This document shows positions 17,723-26,424 of a DNA stretch of 64,000 bases, one piece after another. Source of the DNA: JABWAJ01 sp038323375 (lineage in GTDB: Bacteria > Bacteroidota > Bacteroidia > Chitinophagales > Saprospiraceae); contig JBBQGV010000012.1 of the NCBI GenBank assembly GCA_038323375.1, forward strand, positions 24,661 through 88,660. Reading direction: 5' to 3'. A program made the position numbers and the translations under genes. The notes beneath the pieces are model-generated. The model was not told the origin of the DNA. It worked only from the letters and a program-made list of their open reading frames with translations, and did no database searches. The number at the start of each line of letters is the position of its first letter. Position 1 is the first letter of the stretch.

Positions 17723-19369
17723 ATGAACAAAACAAAATTGATCGGGCTGATTCTGAGTGCCTTTGCGCTTGGCGCATTTTCATATCAGCAGGTTTTAAAA
17801 GTGATTACGGCGGCAGAAGTCCGCGGTGCAGCCAATATTGCAGGACTGGAGTTTACACAGGCCGAAGTAGATTCGCTATTGCCCGAACTCGACGATTACC
17901 GCAAAAGCTACGAAGACATCCGAAAATTGGCTTTGCCAAATTCCACGCCAATGGCGCTGGTTTTCAACCCGATTCCTCCAGGCTATCAAATGCCGGTGGG
18001 GAATATGATGGGCGGTTACAGCTCGGCCGGGAATGCGCAGTTGCCTGGCAATATGGATGATCTGGCATATTATTCTGTTATCCAATTGTCCAAACTCATT
18101 GTTGGGAAAAAGATTACTTCCGAGGAATTGACGAAATTCTTCATCGAGCGCCTCAAGAAGTACGATCCCAAGCTGAAGTGTGTGGTCACCCTGACCGAAA
18201 AAACGGCATTGGAACAGGCCCGCCAAGCGGATGAAGACCTCAAAAGCGGGGTATACAAAGGCATGCTACACGGCATTCCTTACGGATTAAAAGACATTGT
18301 GGCTACCAATGGCCATCCGACAACCTGGGGGTCTAAAATTTTTAAAGACCAGGTCTTTAAGTATGATGCTACTGTCGTGGAAAAACTGAGAGCCGCCGGC
18401 GCTGTGCTGGTTGCCAAACTCAGCGTTGGCGAACTGGCCATGGGCGACACCTGGTTTGGTGGTCAAACGAAAAACCCATGGGATATGAAGACCGGTTCCA
18501 GCGGATCTTCTGCCGGCTCAGCCGCTGCGGTTTCCGCAGGATTGGTGCCTTTTGCTATTGGTACCGAAACCTTGGGCTCTATTGTATCTCCGGCCACGAC
18601 CTGCGGGGTTACGGGCTTACGTCCAACTTTTGGCCGAGTGAGCCGTCATGGCATCATGACGCTCAACTGGAGCATGGACAAAGTTGGCCCAATTGCCAGG
18701 AGCGCGGAGGATTGTGCCGTCGTTCTGAGCTACATTACCGGCGCAGACAATAAAGACCTTTCGGTGATCAATATGCCGTTCACTTATGATGCCGGCATTA
18801 AAACCAATAAAAAGCTCAAAATCGGGTACCTGAAAAAAGATTTTGACAAGGCTTATCCATTCAAAACGCAGGACTCCATGACGTTGAAGACTTTGCAGGC
18901 GATGGGCTATGAACTGATCGCTATGGATCTGCCGCAATATCCGGACATCAGCTTCCTCATTGGGGTAGAAGCTGCTGCTGCTTTCGACGACCTTACCCGC
19001 ACCAATAAAGACGACCAGATGGTTCGCCAGACGAAAGACGCCTGGCCCAATTATTTCCGTCAGGCACGTATGGTTCCTGCAGTAGAATATGTTCAGGCCA
19101 ATCGGGTTCGTGCGCAAATGATTGAGGGAATGGAAAAGGTGTTCAAAGAGGTGGATGTTTACCTCAACCCCACCTGGGCAAGTAGCAGCCTGCTGACGAC
19201 CAACCTGACCGGACACCCCTGCGTGGTAGTGCCCAACGGAATGAAAAACAACAAACCAACCAGCATTACCTTTACGGGCAAACTGTTTGAAGAAGCAACT
19301 TTGCTGGCGGTGGCTCAGGCTTATCAGGAACAAACTGGTTTTGATCAACAAAAACCAAAGCTCGATTAA
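17723..19369 (+). CDS. Amidase signature family hydrolase (GatA-like fold), membrane-anchored
   Basis: A 548-residue protein with an N-terminal hydrophobic segment (LIGLILSAFALGAFSYQQV) that should export or anchor it. This is followed by a ~130-residue family-specific region and then the amidase signature domain. The Ser-cisSer-Lys triad is visible: Lys190 in YGLKDIV, the cis-Ser in GSSGSSAGSAAAVSAG (259-266), and nucleophile Ser286 in GTETLGSIVSPA. The anchor and the absence of gatB/gatC nearby argue against tRNA amidotransferase and for an extracytoplasmic amide hydrolase. Substrate is unknown. The next gene follows after a repeat-filled gap of 85 bases. Confidence 0.88.
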   Translation: MNKTKLIGLILSAFALGAFSYQQVLKVITAAEVRGAANIAGLEFTQAEVDSLLPELDDYRKSYEDIRKLALPNSTPMALVFNPIPPGYQMPVGNMMGGYSSAGNAQLPGNMDDLAYYSVIQLSKLIVGKKITSEELTKFFIERLKKYDPKLKCVVTLTEKTALEQARQADEDLKSGVYKGMLHGIPYGLKDIVATNGHPTTWGSKIFKDQVFKYDATVVEKLRAAGAVLVAKLSVGELAMGDTWFGGQTKNPWDMKTGSSGSSAGSAAAVSAGLVPFAIGTETLGSIVSPATTCGVTGLRPTFGRVSRHGIMTLNWSMDKVGPIARSAEDCAVVLSYITGADNKDLSVINMPFTYDAGIKTNKKLKIGYLKKDFDKAYPFKTQDSMTLKTLQAMGYELIAMDLPQYPDISFLIGVEAAAAFDDLTRTNKDDQMVRQTKDAWPNYFRQARMVPAVEYVQANRVRAQMIEGMEKVFKEVDVYLNPTWASSSLLTTNLTGHPCVVVPNGMKNNKPTSITFTGKLFEEATLLAVAQAYQEQTGFDQQKPKLD

Positions 19370-19385
19370 TCAGTTACCGGCTATT

Positions 19386-19446
19386 AGTTATTGGTTATTG
19401 GTGGGAACACGGGTAACCAATAACTAATAACCAGTAACCAATAACC
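19386..19446. repeat. Heptamer repeats arranged as an inverted repeat
   Basis: TTAGTTATTGGTTATTGGT on the left is answered by ACCAATAACTAATAACCAGT and further ACCAATAACC units on the right, around a short GGGAACACGGG centre. The transcript could fold into a long A/U-rich hairpin between the amidase gene and the next gene. The unit matches the heptamers inside the porP-like gene at 9412-9440. Confidence 0.7.
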
Positions 19447-19454
19447 AAATACAC

Positions 19455-20045
19455 ATGCTATTCCGTTTTATCATCGTTCTGGGCTGTATTGTGCTGTTTA
19501 TCAACGGCTGTAATAGTCTGATTTCCCAGAATTTTGGAACGCACAAGCTTCGCACCTACACCATGGAGCAAGTCGTGCGCGAAAACATTGGCGACTCTGA
19601 TTTCATCGAAGTCACAGGTGCCTGGCAAAGCGGGGATTTCCTGCACGCGCCGGGCAGACGTTTTCCTGATAAGCCCATTTTGTTGTACCCGTTGCTCGAC
19701 CGCGCGCAGTTGACGGCATTGGACAGCAACCAGGTGGTGCAACCGGCTATTGTGGTTTGGACCGAAGAGTTTTCACCCGATTGCCTTTCCCAAAACAATT
19801 GCATCGAACGCAAAGAGTTTACCCTCAAAGGCATCGTTCGCAAAATTCCCAGCGAAAAAGACCGCTCGGATCAATTTTCAGCGGCGCGTTACAAACTGCC
19901 TGAAAATGTGATTTTTGTGGAAATCAATAAAGCTCCTATTGAATGGTATTGGAACTTAGGCATGATGGTCGGTGCAGTCGTTCTTGCATTTTTGCTGGAA
20001 AGTTCCGCTTTTAGAAAAACAAAATCTATAAACAACAATTCATGA
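19455..20045 (+). CDS. Conserved two-TM membrane protein of unknown function
   Basis: A 196-residue protein with one hydrophobic helix at each end: residues ~3-20 (FRFIIVLGCIVLFINGC) and ~168-183 (GMMVGAVVLAFLLE). The ~145 residues between them (DFIEVTGAWQSGDFLHAPGR, ILLYPLL, AIVVWTEEFSPDC, FTLKGIVRKI) look like a soluble beta-rich domain held outside the cytoplasmic membrane. I do not recognise the family. Its stop codon overlaps the tpiA start by four bases (ATGA), so translation of the two is probably coupled, although this need not mean a shared function. Confidence 0.7.
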   Translation: MLFRFIIVLGCIVLFINGCNSLISQNFGTHKLRTYTMEQVVRENIGDSDFIEVTGAWQSGDFLHAPGRRFPDKPILLYPLLDRAQLTALDSNQVVQPAIVVWTEEFSPDCLSQNNCIERKEFTLKGIVRKIPSEKDRSDQFSAARYKLPENVIFVEINKAPIEWYWNLGMMVGAVVLAFLLESSAFRKTKSINNNS

Positions 20046-20803
20046 AAATGAGCCGCCAACGCATCGTCGCAGGAAACTGGAAAATGAACAAGACCTATGA
20101 AGAAGGTCGCGCCTTAGTGAAAGACATCGTCGGGCAGCTCCAACCCTCTGAAATCCTGGTCGTTTTGTGTCCGCCTTTTCTGCACCTCAACTCCATCAGC
20201 GGTCAGATCAAAGACGTACGCAGCCTGAAACTTGGGGCGCAGAACTGCCACCAGGAAGGGGCAGGCGCTTATACCGGCGAGGTTTCGGCGGCTATGCTCC
20301 AATCGGTTGGCGTGGAATATGTTATTCTTGGACACTCTGAACGCCGCGAATATTTCGGGGAAACGGATGAGCTGATCGCTAAAAAAATTGACGCGACCCT
20401 GAAAGAAGGCCTGCGACCGATCTATTGCTGCGGCGAAAAGCTCGACGTGCGCGAAGCGGGCGGACACCTCGATCTGGTGGCTGCGCAAATCAAAACGGCG
20501 TTGTTTCATTTATCGGCAGCCGATTTTGAGAAAGTGGTCATCGCCTACGAACCCGTTTGGGCCATCGGCACCGGCAAAACGGCTACCTCGCAGCAGGCGC
20601 AGGAAATGCATGTACACATCCGCAGCCTGATTGCTTCAAAATATGACCAACAAGTGGCCGGACTTACTTCTATCCTTTATGGCGGCAGTTGCAATCCTTC
20701 TAATGCGAAAGAGTTGTTTTCTCAGCCTGATGTGGACGGGGGGCTGATAGGTGGCGCTTCGTTGAAGGCAGGTGATTTTGTGGCGATTGTGAATAGTTTT
20801 TGA
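20042..20803 (+). CDS. tpiA: Triosephosphate isomerase
   Basis: Interconverts dihydroxyacetone phosphate and glyceraldehyde 3-phosphate in glycolysis and gluconeogenesis. All catalytic residues are present: Asn12 and Lys14 (VAGNWKMN), His98 (ILGHSERR) and Glu170 (AYEPVWAIGTGKTA). The phosphate-binding loop GGSCNPSNAKE and GGLIGGASLKAGDF close the barrel. At 253 residues it has the standard length. The ATG at 20042 overlaps the upstream stop; an alternative ATG at 20048 would remove two residues. Confidence 0.97.
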   Translation: MKMSRQRIVAGNWKMNKTYEEGRALVKDIVGQLQPSEILVVLCPPFLHLNSISGQIKDVRSLKLGAQNCHQEGAGAYTGEVSAAMLQSVGVEYVILGHSERREYFGETDELIAKKIDATLKEGLRPIYCCGEKLDVREAGGHLDLVAAQIKTALFHLSAADFEKVVIAYEPVWAIGTGKTATSQQAQEMHVHIRSLIASKYDQQVAGLTSILYGGSCNPSNAKELFSQPDVDGGLIGGASLKAGDFVAIVNSF

Positions 20804-20834
20804 GGTAGTGATAAGGTTTTATACTCAAAAAACC

Positions 20835-20842
20835 TATTTTTG
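20835..20842 (+). promoter_or_regulatory. Bacteroidota-type -7 promoter element (TATTTTTG)
   Basis: TATTTTTG fits the TAnnTTTG consensus and lies 20 bases before the ATG at 20862, supporting that start for the small downstream gene. No good -33 TTTG is found at the standard spacing. Confidence 0.5.
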
Positions 20843-20861
20843 TAAGCAAACGCGGATAACA

Positions 20862-21104
20862 ATGGTTGCTTATCAGAACATATACGAGAGCCTTGCTGAG
20901 TTCATAGCCAGTATGGATCCGGAGAAGGTATTGGCTTTTCATGCGCCTGCCGATATTCAAACCCATGTAGAAATTTTGAGAGATAAAAAAAAGTCAGCAG
21001 GTTTGAGCGAACAGGAGCAGGATGAATTAGAGCATTATTTTATTCTGGAGCACATCGTTCGTTTAGCGAAATCACGAGCTCGTCTTCATCTTTATAGAGC
21101 CTGA
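20862..21104 (+). CDS. Small alpha-helical protein of unknown function
   Basis: An 80-residue, mostly helical, charged protein: SLAEFIASMDPEKVLAF, then VEILRDKKKSAGLSEQEQDELEHYF and LEHIVRLAKSRARLHL. I have seen this pattern (..LDPEKVL.F....... RVE.LL.KK..G.L..EE..EL..Y...EH.VRLAKARA) in small cyanobacterial and Bacteroidota proteins that often sit next to predicted nucleases. I chose ATG 20862 because of the promoter element at 20835; an upstream ATG at 20808 would precede that promoter. It ends 1 base before the DUF429 gene, so the two form a pair. Confidence 0.6.
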   Translation: MVAYQNIYESLAEFIASMDPEKVLAFHAPADIQTHVEILRDKKKSAGLSEQEQDELEHYFILEHIVRLAKSRARLHLYRA

Positions 21105-21105
21105 A

Positions 21106-21717
21106 ATGAGCCAGCCTCATATTTCGGATATTGAAAATCAAATGATCGCAGGCATTGACTATGGCGCCAAACTCGCCGGAACAACTGCTGTCGCCTGGAT
21201 ACAAGACGGCAGCCTGCAGTTTGTATCCAGCTCAAAAGGCAAAGATGCCGATGCATTCCTTCTTTCCTGGGCAAAAGAATGCCAGCCTGCACGTCTTTTT
21301 TTAGACGCTCCGTTGTCGCTGCCCGGGAAATATAGGGGTTTGGCCGATTGTGACGATTATTTTTATCGTTTGGCAGACAAAGAATTACACGCTATGTCAC
21401 CCATGTTTTTGGGGGGACTTACGGCTCGTGCCATGAAGTTAACCGCTTGTTTGCAGGCAGAAGGTGCCGAAGTCATAGAAACTTACCCCGGTCATTTAGC
21501 CAGATTGCTCGATTTAGCAGCCTTAGGGTACAAAAAAAACAAGGCCAACCTGCCTACGGTAGCAGCGGCATTGTCTCGACTCCTGTCTTGCACCATCCCC
21601 GATTTACCCGATTGGCACCATATAGATGCCGTGCTGGCTTTGTTGAGTGGAAGCCGCCATCAGCAGGGCATTGCCCATACTTTTGGAAGGGTAGAAGAAG
21701 GGGTGATTGTGGTTTAA
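21106..21717 (+). CDS. DUF429 family predicted RNase H-fold nuclease
   Basis: 203 residues. The start of the fold, MIAGIDYGAKLAGTTAVAW, supplies the first acidic residue of an RNase H-like core; LFLDAPLSLPG the second; EVIETYPGHLARLL and WHHIDAVLALLSG follow in the DUF429 order. These proteins are predicted nucleases of unknown biological role. A shorter start at ATG 21142 is possible. It is directly preceded by the small helical protein and followed 37 bases later by the Clp-like AAA+ gene, all on the same strand. Confidence 0.75.
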   Translation: MSQPHISDIENQMIAGIDYGAKLAGTTAVAWIQDGSLQFVSSSKGKDADAFLLSWAKECQPARLFLDAPLSLPGKYRGLADCDDYFYRLADKELHAMSPMFLGGLTARAMKLTACLQAEGAEVIETYPGHLARLLDLAALGYKKNKANLPTVAAALSRLLSCTIPDLPDWHHIDAVLALLSGSRHQQGIAHTFGRVEEGVIVV

Positions 21718-21754
21718 TACCAATTCCCTATCTTACCGCCCCGAAACGACGCCC

Positions 21755-24700
21755 ATGAGTACCAGCCTGACCATACCCTTTTACGCATTTAAACTGCATT
21801 TTAATGCAGGCAGCGTGCTGACGATGCCGATGAACGATCCGGAAGCATTGCGTTTGGGTCAACCTTTGCGGGTGGTGGCGGAACAGTACGCGGAGGCTCT
21901 GCAAAAAGCAGTGCTGAACAAAGGTCAGTTTCATATCCTGCTGGAAACCTACCGGAAAGGGGATTTTTTCAGGAACTTCCTGCACGTATCTTTTCCTAAA
22001 GCTGCGGACGGATTTAATTTTCCGGGGTTTGAACTCCAGTTTGAATACTATTTTAATGAACAGTCGGGCGGATTTTGGGGCATCGTGCCCGCTTTGGGCG
22101 TGGAAGGGTTTGGCAAAGACGCCGAAGCCCTGTTGAACAGCCTGCAGGAAACCATTCGCCTTGAGTTTTCGGCCAACCGCCGCCTGACCTATGTTCAAAA
22201 CATCGTCTCCACCATTTGGTATAAGGCCATTGAATTGCAACAGCACCCCATCCACCTGGAGTTTCCGCGTCCATCGGAGGTTGCGCGCACGCGGGAGCGG
22301 GAGGAAGCCTCTTTGCTCGAAAAAGTCGTAACACCACTCGATATTCACCGCCAGCAAGTGTATGGGCGCCAGTCGGATTTAGAGCAATTGGCCCGGGCAT
22401 TAAAAGGGCGGTTCAACCGCAATGTTTTGCTGGTTGGTCCTTCCGGCGTCGGGAAAACGGCTTTGGTTTGGGAAATGGCGCATCAGCACAAAAAATTCAA
22501 GATCAAAGGCCGCATTTTAGAAACGACGGCTTCGCTGCTGATCAAGGAACTCATGACCGAAAACGCCAGCTGGGAATACAACCTGCCCTTGTTGTGCAAG
22601 GAGCTGGCGACTACCGAAGATTACCTGTTTGTACGCAATTTAGCCGAACTTTTTGAAGTCGGAAAATACGAAGGCAACGAAGTCAGCATCGCTGAATACC
22701 TGCTGCCTTTTATCAGTCGGGGCGAAATCAGCATGATCACCGAATGCACGGAAGAAGAACTGTCGCTCATCGAATTAAAAAGCCCGACTTACCTGAGCCA
22801 GTTTCAACTCATCCGCCTCGAAGAGCCTTCGGAAGGAGAACTGGAATTTATGGTGTTGGGCAAAATCAAAGAATTAGCCGCTTTGGAAAATATCGGGGTG
22901 GAGGAGGAAGCCATCCGGGAGGCCATTCGCCTGCACCGACGGTTTGCACCCTATTCGGGTATGCCCGGCAAGCCCATCCGATTTCTCGAAGCTTTGTTGA
23001 TGCGCGAAAAAGCAGCCCCCGCTGGGAAGACCATTGGCAGCCCGGAGGTCATGCAGCGGTTTTGCGAAGAAAGCGGAATGCCGCCCTTTATTGTGGATCC
23101 CGATATTCCGATGGATGGTAAAGCGGTGCTGACGCATTTCAATAACCAGGTTTTTGGACAGGAAGCGGCAGTAGCCGTGCTGGCCAACGTATTGACGGGG
23201 GTGAAAACCGCCCTTTCCAAAACGGGAAAACCCATTGCATCGCTTTTGTTCGTCGGCCCCACCGGGGTTGGGAAAACGGAAGTAGCCAAAGTATTGGCCG
23301 CGTTCATGTTTGGCAGCCGCGATCGCATGGTGCGCTTTGACATGAGCGAATTTTCCGATTACGGCGCTGTCAACAGGCTCATTGGCGGCGGGCCCGTCGC
23401 CGACGGTCAGCTCACCTCCGCAGTTCGGCGCGAGCCTTTCTGCGTGTTGCTTTTTGACGAAATAGAAAAAGCGGATGCCGGTTTCTTTGACCTGCTTTTG
23501 CAAATATTGGGCGAAGGCCGCCTCAGCGATGGCAACGGGCGGGTGGTCAATTTTTGCAGCGCCATCATCATCATGACCTCCAATATCGGAGCAGCGCGCT
23601 TTCAAATGGGACGGGTGCGGCTGCAACAGGGTGCCGAACAGGAAGAAGCCATCGCCCATTTTATGAATGTGGCCCAGCAACATTTTCGCCCGGAGTTGTT
23701 TAACCGCATTGACGAACTCATCCCGTTTTCACCGCTCGACCAGTTGTCGGTGCGGTTTGTCGTAGAACGTGAAATCGCCCTGTTGAAACAACGCGAAGGC
23801 ATCCGTTTCCGGCGCATGTCGCTGAAAATTGAAGAACCGGTATTGGATTTCCTTGCTAAAAAAGGCTATCACGAAAAATACGGTGCGCGGTATTTGCAGC
23901 GCACCATCCGCGAGCAATTGGTGCTGCCGCTTGCGCGCAAACTAAACCAGGAAGATTTTGACGAGCGCCTCGACGTTTTGGTGGAATTAACAGAAGGCGC
24001 GCCGGCCATCCGGATCAAACGCGACCCGCTGGCATTGGATCTCTTGCTCGAAGAATTGGAAAAAGCCAACTATGCCAACTATGGAGGTTCGCTGCGCCGG
24101 AGAATTCAGGGCATCCTCAGCGGATACTTGTTCAGCAGTTTTTCCAGCGAAATCCATACGTTGGAGCGTTTGGCCCAAAAAGAACAAAAAACTTTCTGGA
24201 AAGACCCCCAACAGGCAGCCCGGTATGCAGCTTTAATGGCGTTGGCAGACCGGGGCCATCAACTGAGCGAACAAATCGAATCCATCGAAATGACGCTGAG
24301 CATTGCTGTGTTGGGCATCGAACCTTACCAACCGGCCCTGCGGGAATCCATCGAAAAGTGGGAAACCGCTTTTTTTGACTGGAAAAAAGCGCTTTGCGAA
24401 GCGGGAAACCCCGATGGCAATCGCTGTTTCCTCCACATTTATGGTGCCCAACCTTTGGAAGTATGCACGTTTTATCGCACCCTGTTTGAACAGCTTGGTT
24501 TTTATTTTAACGGCACCGCAATCTGGTTTCGCGACCGTTACTATCAGGTAATGAAGGCGGAAGCAGATGCTTCAAAAACGGCCAAAGATCCTTTTTTCAG
24601 GACGTTGTGCGCACCAAATTCGCACGAAGCGCCTGAACCGGAAGAAAAAGGCGATGTGTTGTTCGGCATGGTTTTTAAAGTGGAAGGCCCCTGCGCCGGG

Positions 24701-24985
24701 TTGATCTTAGAACCGGAAGAAGGTTTGCAACGTTGGAGAAACAAAGAAGGCAAGGATCAGCACTATATGATCAAAGTGGCCAAAGAACCCTTAGTGACCC
24801 CCATGAAGATTCACCGTCAGGATTACTATACCCATGAGGCGCCCCGGCGGATCCTGACTTTGAATTCGATTAAAGACACCATTTATCAAATCAACCGCGA
24901 ATACCAGCGGGAGGAATGGAAACTGCTGTTGTACAAATCTTTGGAAGTTCAATTTAAAATTCGTTTAGATGATGAAGTTACCTGA
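21755..24985 (+). CDS. Clp/Hsp100-like double AAA+ ATPase with RF2-like (PCRF) C-terminal extension
   Basis: 1076 residues from ATG 21755. Residues 1-~200 are a unique N-terminal domain, not Clp_N repeats. The first AAA+ module has Walker A GPSGVGKT (228-235), but the Walker B acidic pair expected in LFIDELH is Arg294-Asn295 (LFVRNLAEL), and the ALERRFQ arginine fingers read TYLSQFQ. The second module is complete: Walker A GPTGVGKT (501-508), Walker B Asp568-Glu569 (LLFDEIEKAD), sensor 1 MTSNIG, arginine finger Arg651 (ELFNRID), sensor 2 GARYLQRT (710-717). Residues ~800-1060 resemble RF2 domains 1-2: FWKDPQQAARY (814-824) like the RF2 segment VWNDPERAQAL, CFLHIYGAQPLEVCTFYRTL like the start of PCRF, and GMVFKVEGPCAGLILEPEEG like its end; the GGQ domain is absent. 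The fusion is by-eye inference; the AAA+ call is certain. The downstream subtilase gene overlaps by 17 bases. Confidence 0.85.
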   Translation: MSTSLTIPFYAFKLHFNAGSVLTMPMNDPEALRLGQPLRVVAEQYAEALQKAVLNKGQFHILLETYRKGDFFRNFLHVSFPKAADGFNFPGFELQFEYYFNEQSGGFWGIVPALGVEGFGKDAEALLNSLQETIRLEFSANRRLTYVQNIVSTIWYKAIELQQHPIHLEFPRPSEVARTREREEASLLEKVVTPLDIHRQQVYGRQSDLEQLARALKGRFNRNVLLVGPSGVGKTALVWEMAHQHKKFKIKGRILETTASLLIKELMTENASWEYNLPLLCKELATTEDYLFVRNLAELFEVGKYEGNEVSIAEYLLPFISRGEISMITECTEEELSLIELKSPTYLSQFQLIRLEEPSEGELEFMVLGKIKELAALENIGVEEEAIREAIRLHRRFAPYSGMPGKPIRFLEALLMREKAAPAGKTIGSPEVMQRFCEESGMPPFIVDPDIPMDGKAVLTHFNNQVFGQEAAVAVLANVLTGVKTALSKTGKPIASLLFVGPTGVGKTEVAKVLAAFMFGSRDRMVRFDMSEFSDYGAVNRLIGGGPVADGQLTSAVRREPFCVLLFDEIEKADAGFFDLLLQILGEGRLSDGNGRVVNFCSAIIIMTSNIGAARFQMGRVRLQQGAEQEEAIAHFMNVAQQHFRPELFNRIDELIPFSPLDQLSVRFVVEREIALLKQREGIRFRRMSLKIEEPVLDFLAKKGYHEKYGARYLQRTIREQLVLPLARKLNQEDFDERLDVLVELTEGAPAIRIKRDPLALDLLLEELEKANYANYGGSLRRRIQGILSGYLFSSFSSEIHTLERLAQKEQKTFWKDPQQAARYAALMALADRGHQLSEQIESIEMTLSIAVLGIEPYQPALRESIEKWETAFFDWKKALCEAGNPDGNRCFLHIYGAQPLEVCTFYRTLFEQLGFYFNGTAIWFRDRYYQVMKAEADASKTAKDPFFRTLCAPNSHEAPEPEEKGDVLFGMVFKVEGPCAGLILEPEEGLQRWRNKEGKDQHYMIKVAKEPLVTPMKIHRQDYYTHEAPRRILTLNSIKDTIYQINREYQREEWKLLLYKSLEVQFKIRLDDEVT

Positions 24986-26408
24986 AATCACTCGCTTATC
25001 GCTTCTGGTTCTATTCAGCTTAGCTGCCATAGGTTCGTTGTTCGCCCAACCGGCTACACCCACGCCTGCTCCTGAATTACCTGGTTTTTATTGGGTTACG
25101 TTCAAAGACAAAGCCGGTACGCCTTTCTCTGTTAAAAAGCCGGAAGCTTTTTTGTCGCAAAAAGCCTTAGATCGCAGGAAAAAAACAGATACGCCCGTTA
25201 CGGCGCAAGACCTGCCGGTGAACCCCAAATACGTCGCCCAGTTACAAAATAGGGGTGCCGGGATTCAGTACACTTCCCGCTGGTTTAATGCGGCAACGGT
25301 GACTGCAACGAAGGATGTGGTCAAACAATTGGAAAAGCTGCCCAGTGTGGCTTCGGTGACTTTTGTTGGCAAAGCGCCGGTAGCCAGCGTCTGGAAAACC
25401 AAAGCGCCCGAAGGCACGTTTGACGCCGCGCGCAAAGCGGTTTCCATTGACAGCCTGTATTACGGCTACGCCGACCAGCAAATCAAACAAATGAATGGCC
25501 ATAGCCTGCACGCCCTGGGCTACCGCGGCACGGGCATTACGGTAGCGGTGTTGGACGGCGGTTTCACCAGTGCCGACAAACACTATGTTTTTGACAGCCT
25601 GCGCATGAAAAATCTGTTGATTCCTGCCCGTGATTTTGTGGACAACGACTGGCAGGTTTGCGAATCGAGTTCGCACGGCATGCAGGTGCTTTCGGTAATG
25701 GGGGGCAACCAACCCGGTGTTTTGGTGGGTGGAGCGCCAAACGCGGCCTATGTGCTGGTGAAAACGGAAGATGTCCGCTCGGAATACCGGGTGGAAGAGT
25801 ACAACTGGATTGCAGGCCTGGAATACGCCGACAGCCTCGGCGCGGACATCGTCAACTCCTCCCTGGGGTATACGACCTTCAGCGACAAAACAATGGATTA
25901 TCAATACAGCAGCCTCAACGGCACTTCCGACGCCAGCAAGGCTGCGGAATTAGCCACCGCCCGTGGCATGATCGTGGTGAACAGCGCTGGCAATGAAGGT
26001 GATTCCGATTGGAAATACGTAGGCGTGCCGGCTGACTCCAAAGGCGCATTTTCGATTGGCGCGGTTGACAGCAAGGGCGTAAAAGCAGGCTTCAGCTCCT
26101 TTGGTCCCACCGCCGACGGCAGGATCAAACCGGATGTTTGCGCAGCGGGCTCGCGTGTGATGGCTGCCAGCGCTTCGTCCAACCAGCTTCGTCCTGCCAG
26201 TGGTACTTCTCTGTCTGCGCCGCTGGTTTCCGGGATGATTGCGGCTTTGTGGAGTGCTTTTCCTGAAAAAACCAATATCGAAATCATGGACGCGGTGCGG
26301 AAAAGCGGCAGTCAGGCGTATGCGCCCGACAATGAACTGGGCTATGGCATCCCCGATTTTCTTCGGGCTTTTGAGTTGTTGAAAGGAAAATTGCAGGAGA
26401 AGCCGTGA
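24969..26408 (+). CDS. S8 (subtilisin-like) serine peptidase, secreted
   Basis: 479 residues with a signal peptide (LSLLVLFSLAAIGSLFAQ) and an inhibitor-I9-like propeptide region (~35-130: GFYWVTFKDKAGTPFSV, SRWFNAATVTAT). The catalytic triad is Asp196 (VAVLDGGF), His236 (ESSSHGMQVLSV) and Ser414 (SGTSLSAPLVSGM), with the oxyanion Asn in VVNSAGNEGD. No T9SS sorting domain is visible at the C-terminus. The ATG lies inside the end of the AAA+ gene (17-base overlap, different frame), implying co-transcription although the products act in different compartments. Confidence 0.93.
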   Translation: MMKLPEITRLSLLVLFSLAAIGSLFAQPATPTPAPELPGFYWVTFKDKAGTPFSVKKPEAFLSQKALDRRKKTDTPVTAQDLPVNPKYVAQLQNRGAGIQYTSRWFNAATVTATKDVVKQLEKLPSVASVTFVGKAPVASVWKTKAPEGTFDAARKAVSIDSLYYGYADQQIKQMNGHSLHALGYRGTGITVAVLDGGFTSADKHYVFDSLRMKNLLIPARDFVDNDWQVCESSSHGMQVLSVMGGNQPGVLVGGAPNAAYVLVKTEDVRSEYRVEEYNWIAGLEYADSLGADIVNSSLGYTTFSDKTMDYQYSSLNGTSDASKAAELATARGMIVVNSAGNEGDSDWKYVGVPADSKGAFSIGAVDSKGVKAGFSSFGPTADGRIKPDVCAAGSRVMAASASSNQLRPASGTSLSAPLVSGMIAALWSAFPEKTNIEIMDAVRKSGSQAYAPDNELGYGIPDFLRAFELLKGKLQEKP

Positions 26409-26424
26409 ATTTGAGATACCTCCT

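Noticed and set aside
17723..19369. GatA subunit of tRNA amidotransferase
   Set aside because: An N-terminal membrane anchor and the lack of gatB/gatC nearby do not fit a cytoplasmic translation enzyme.
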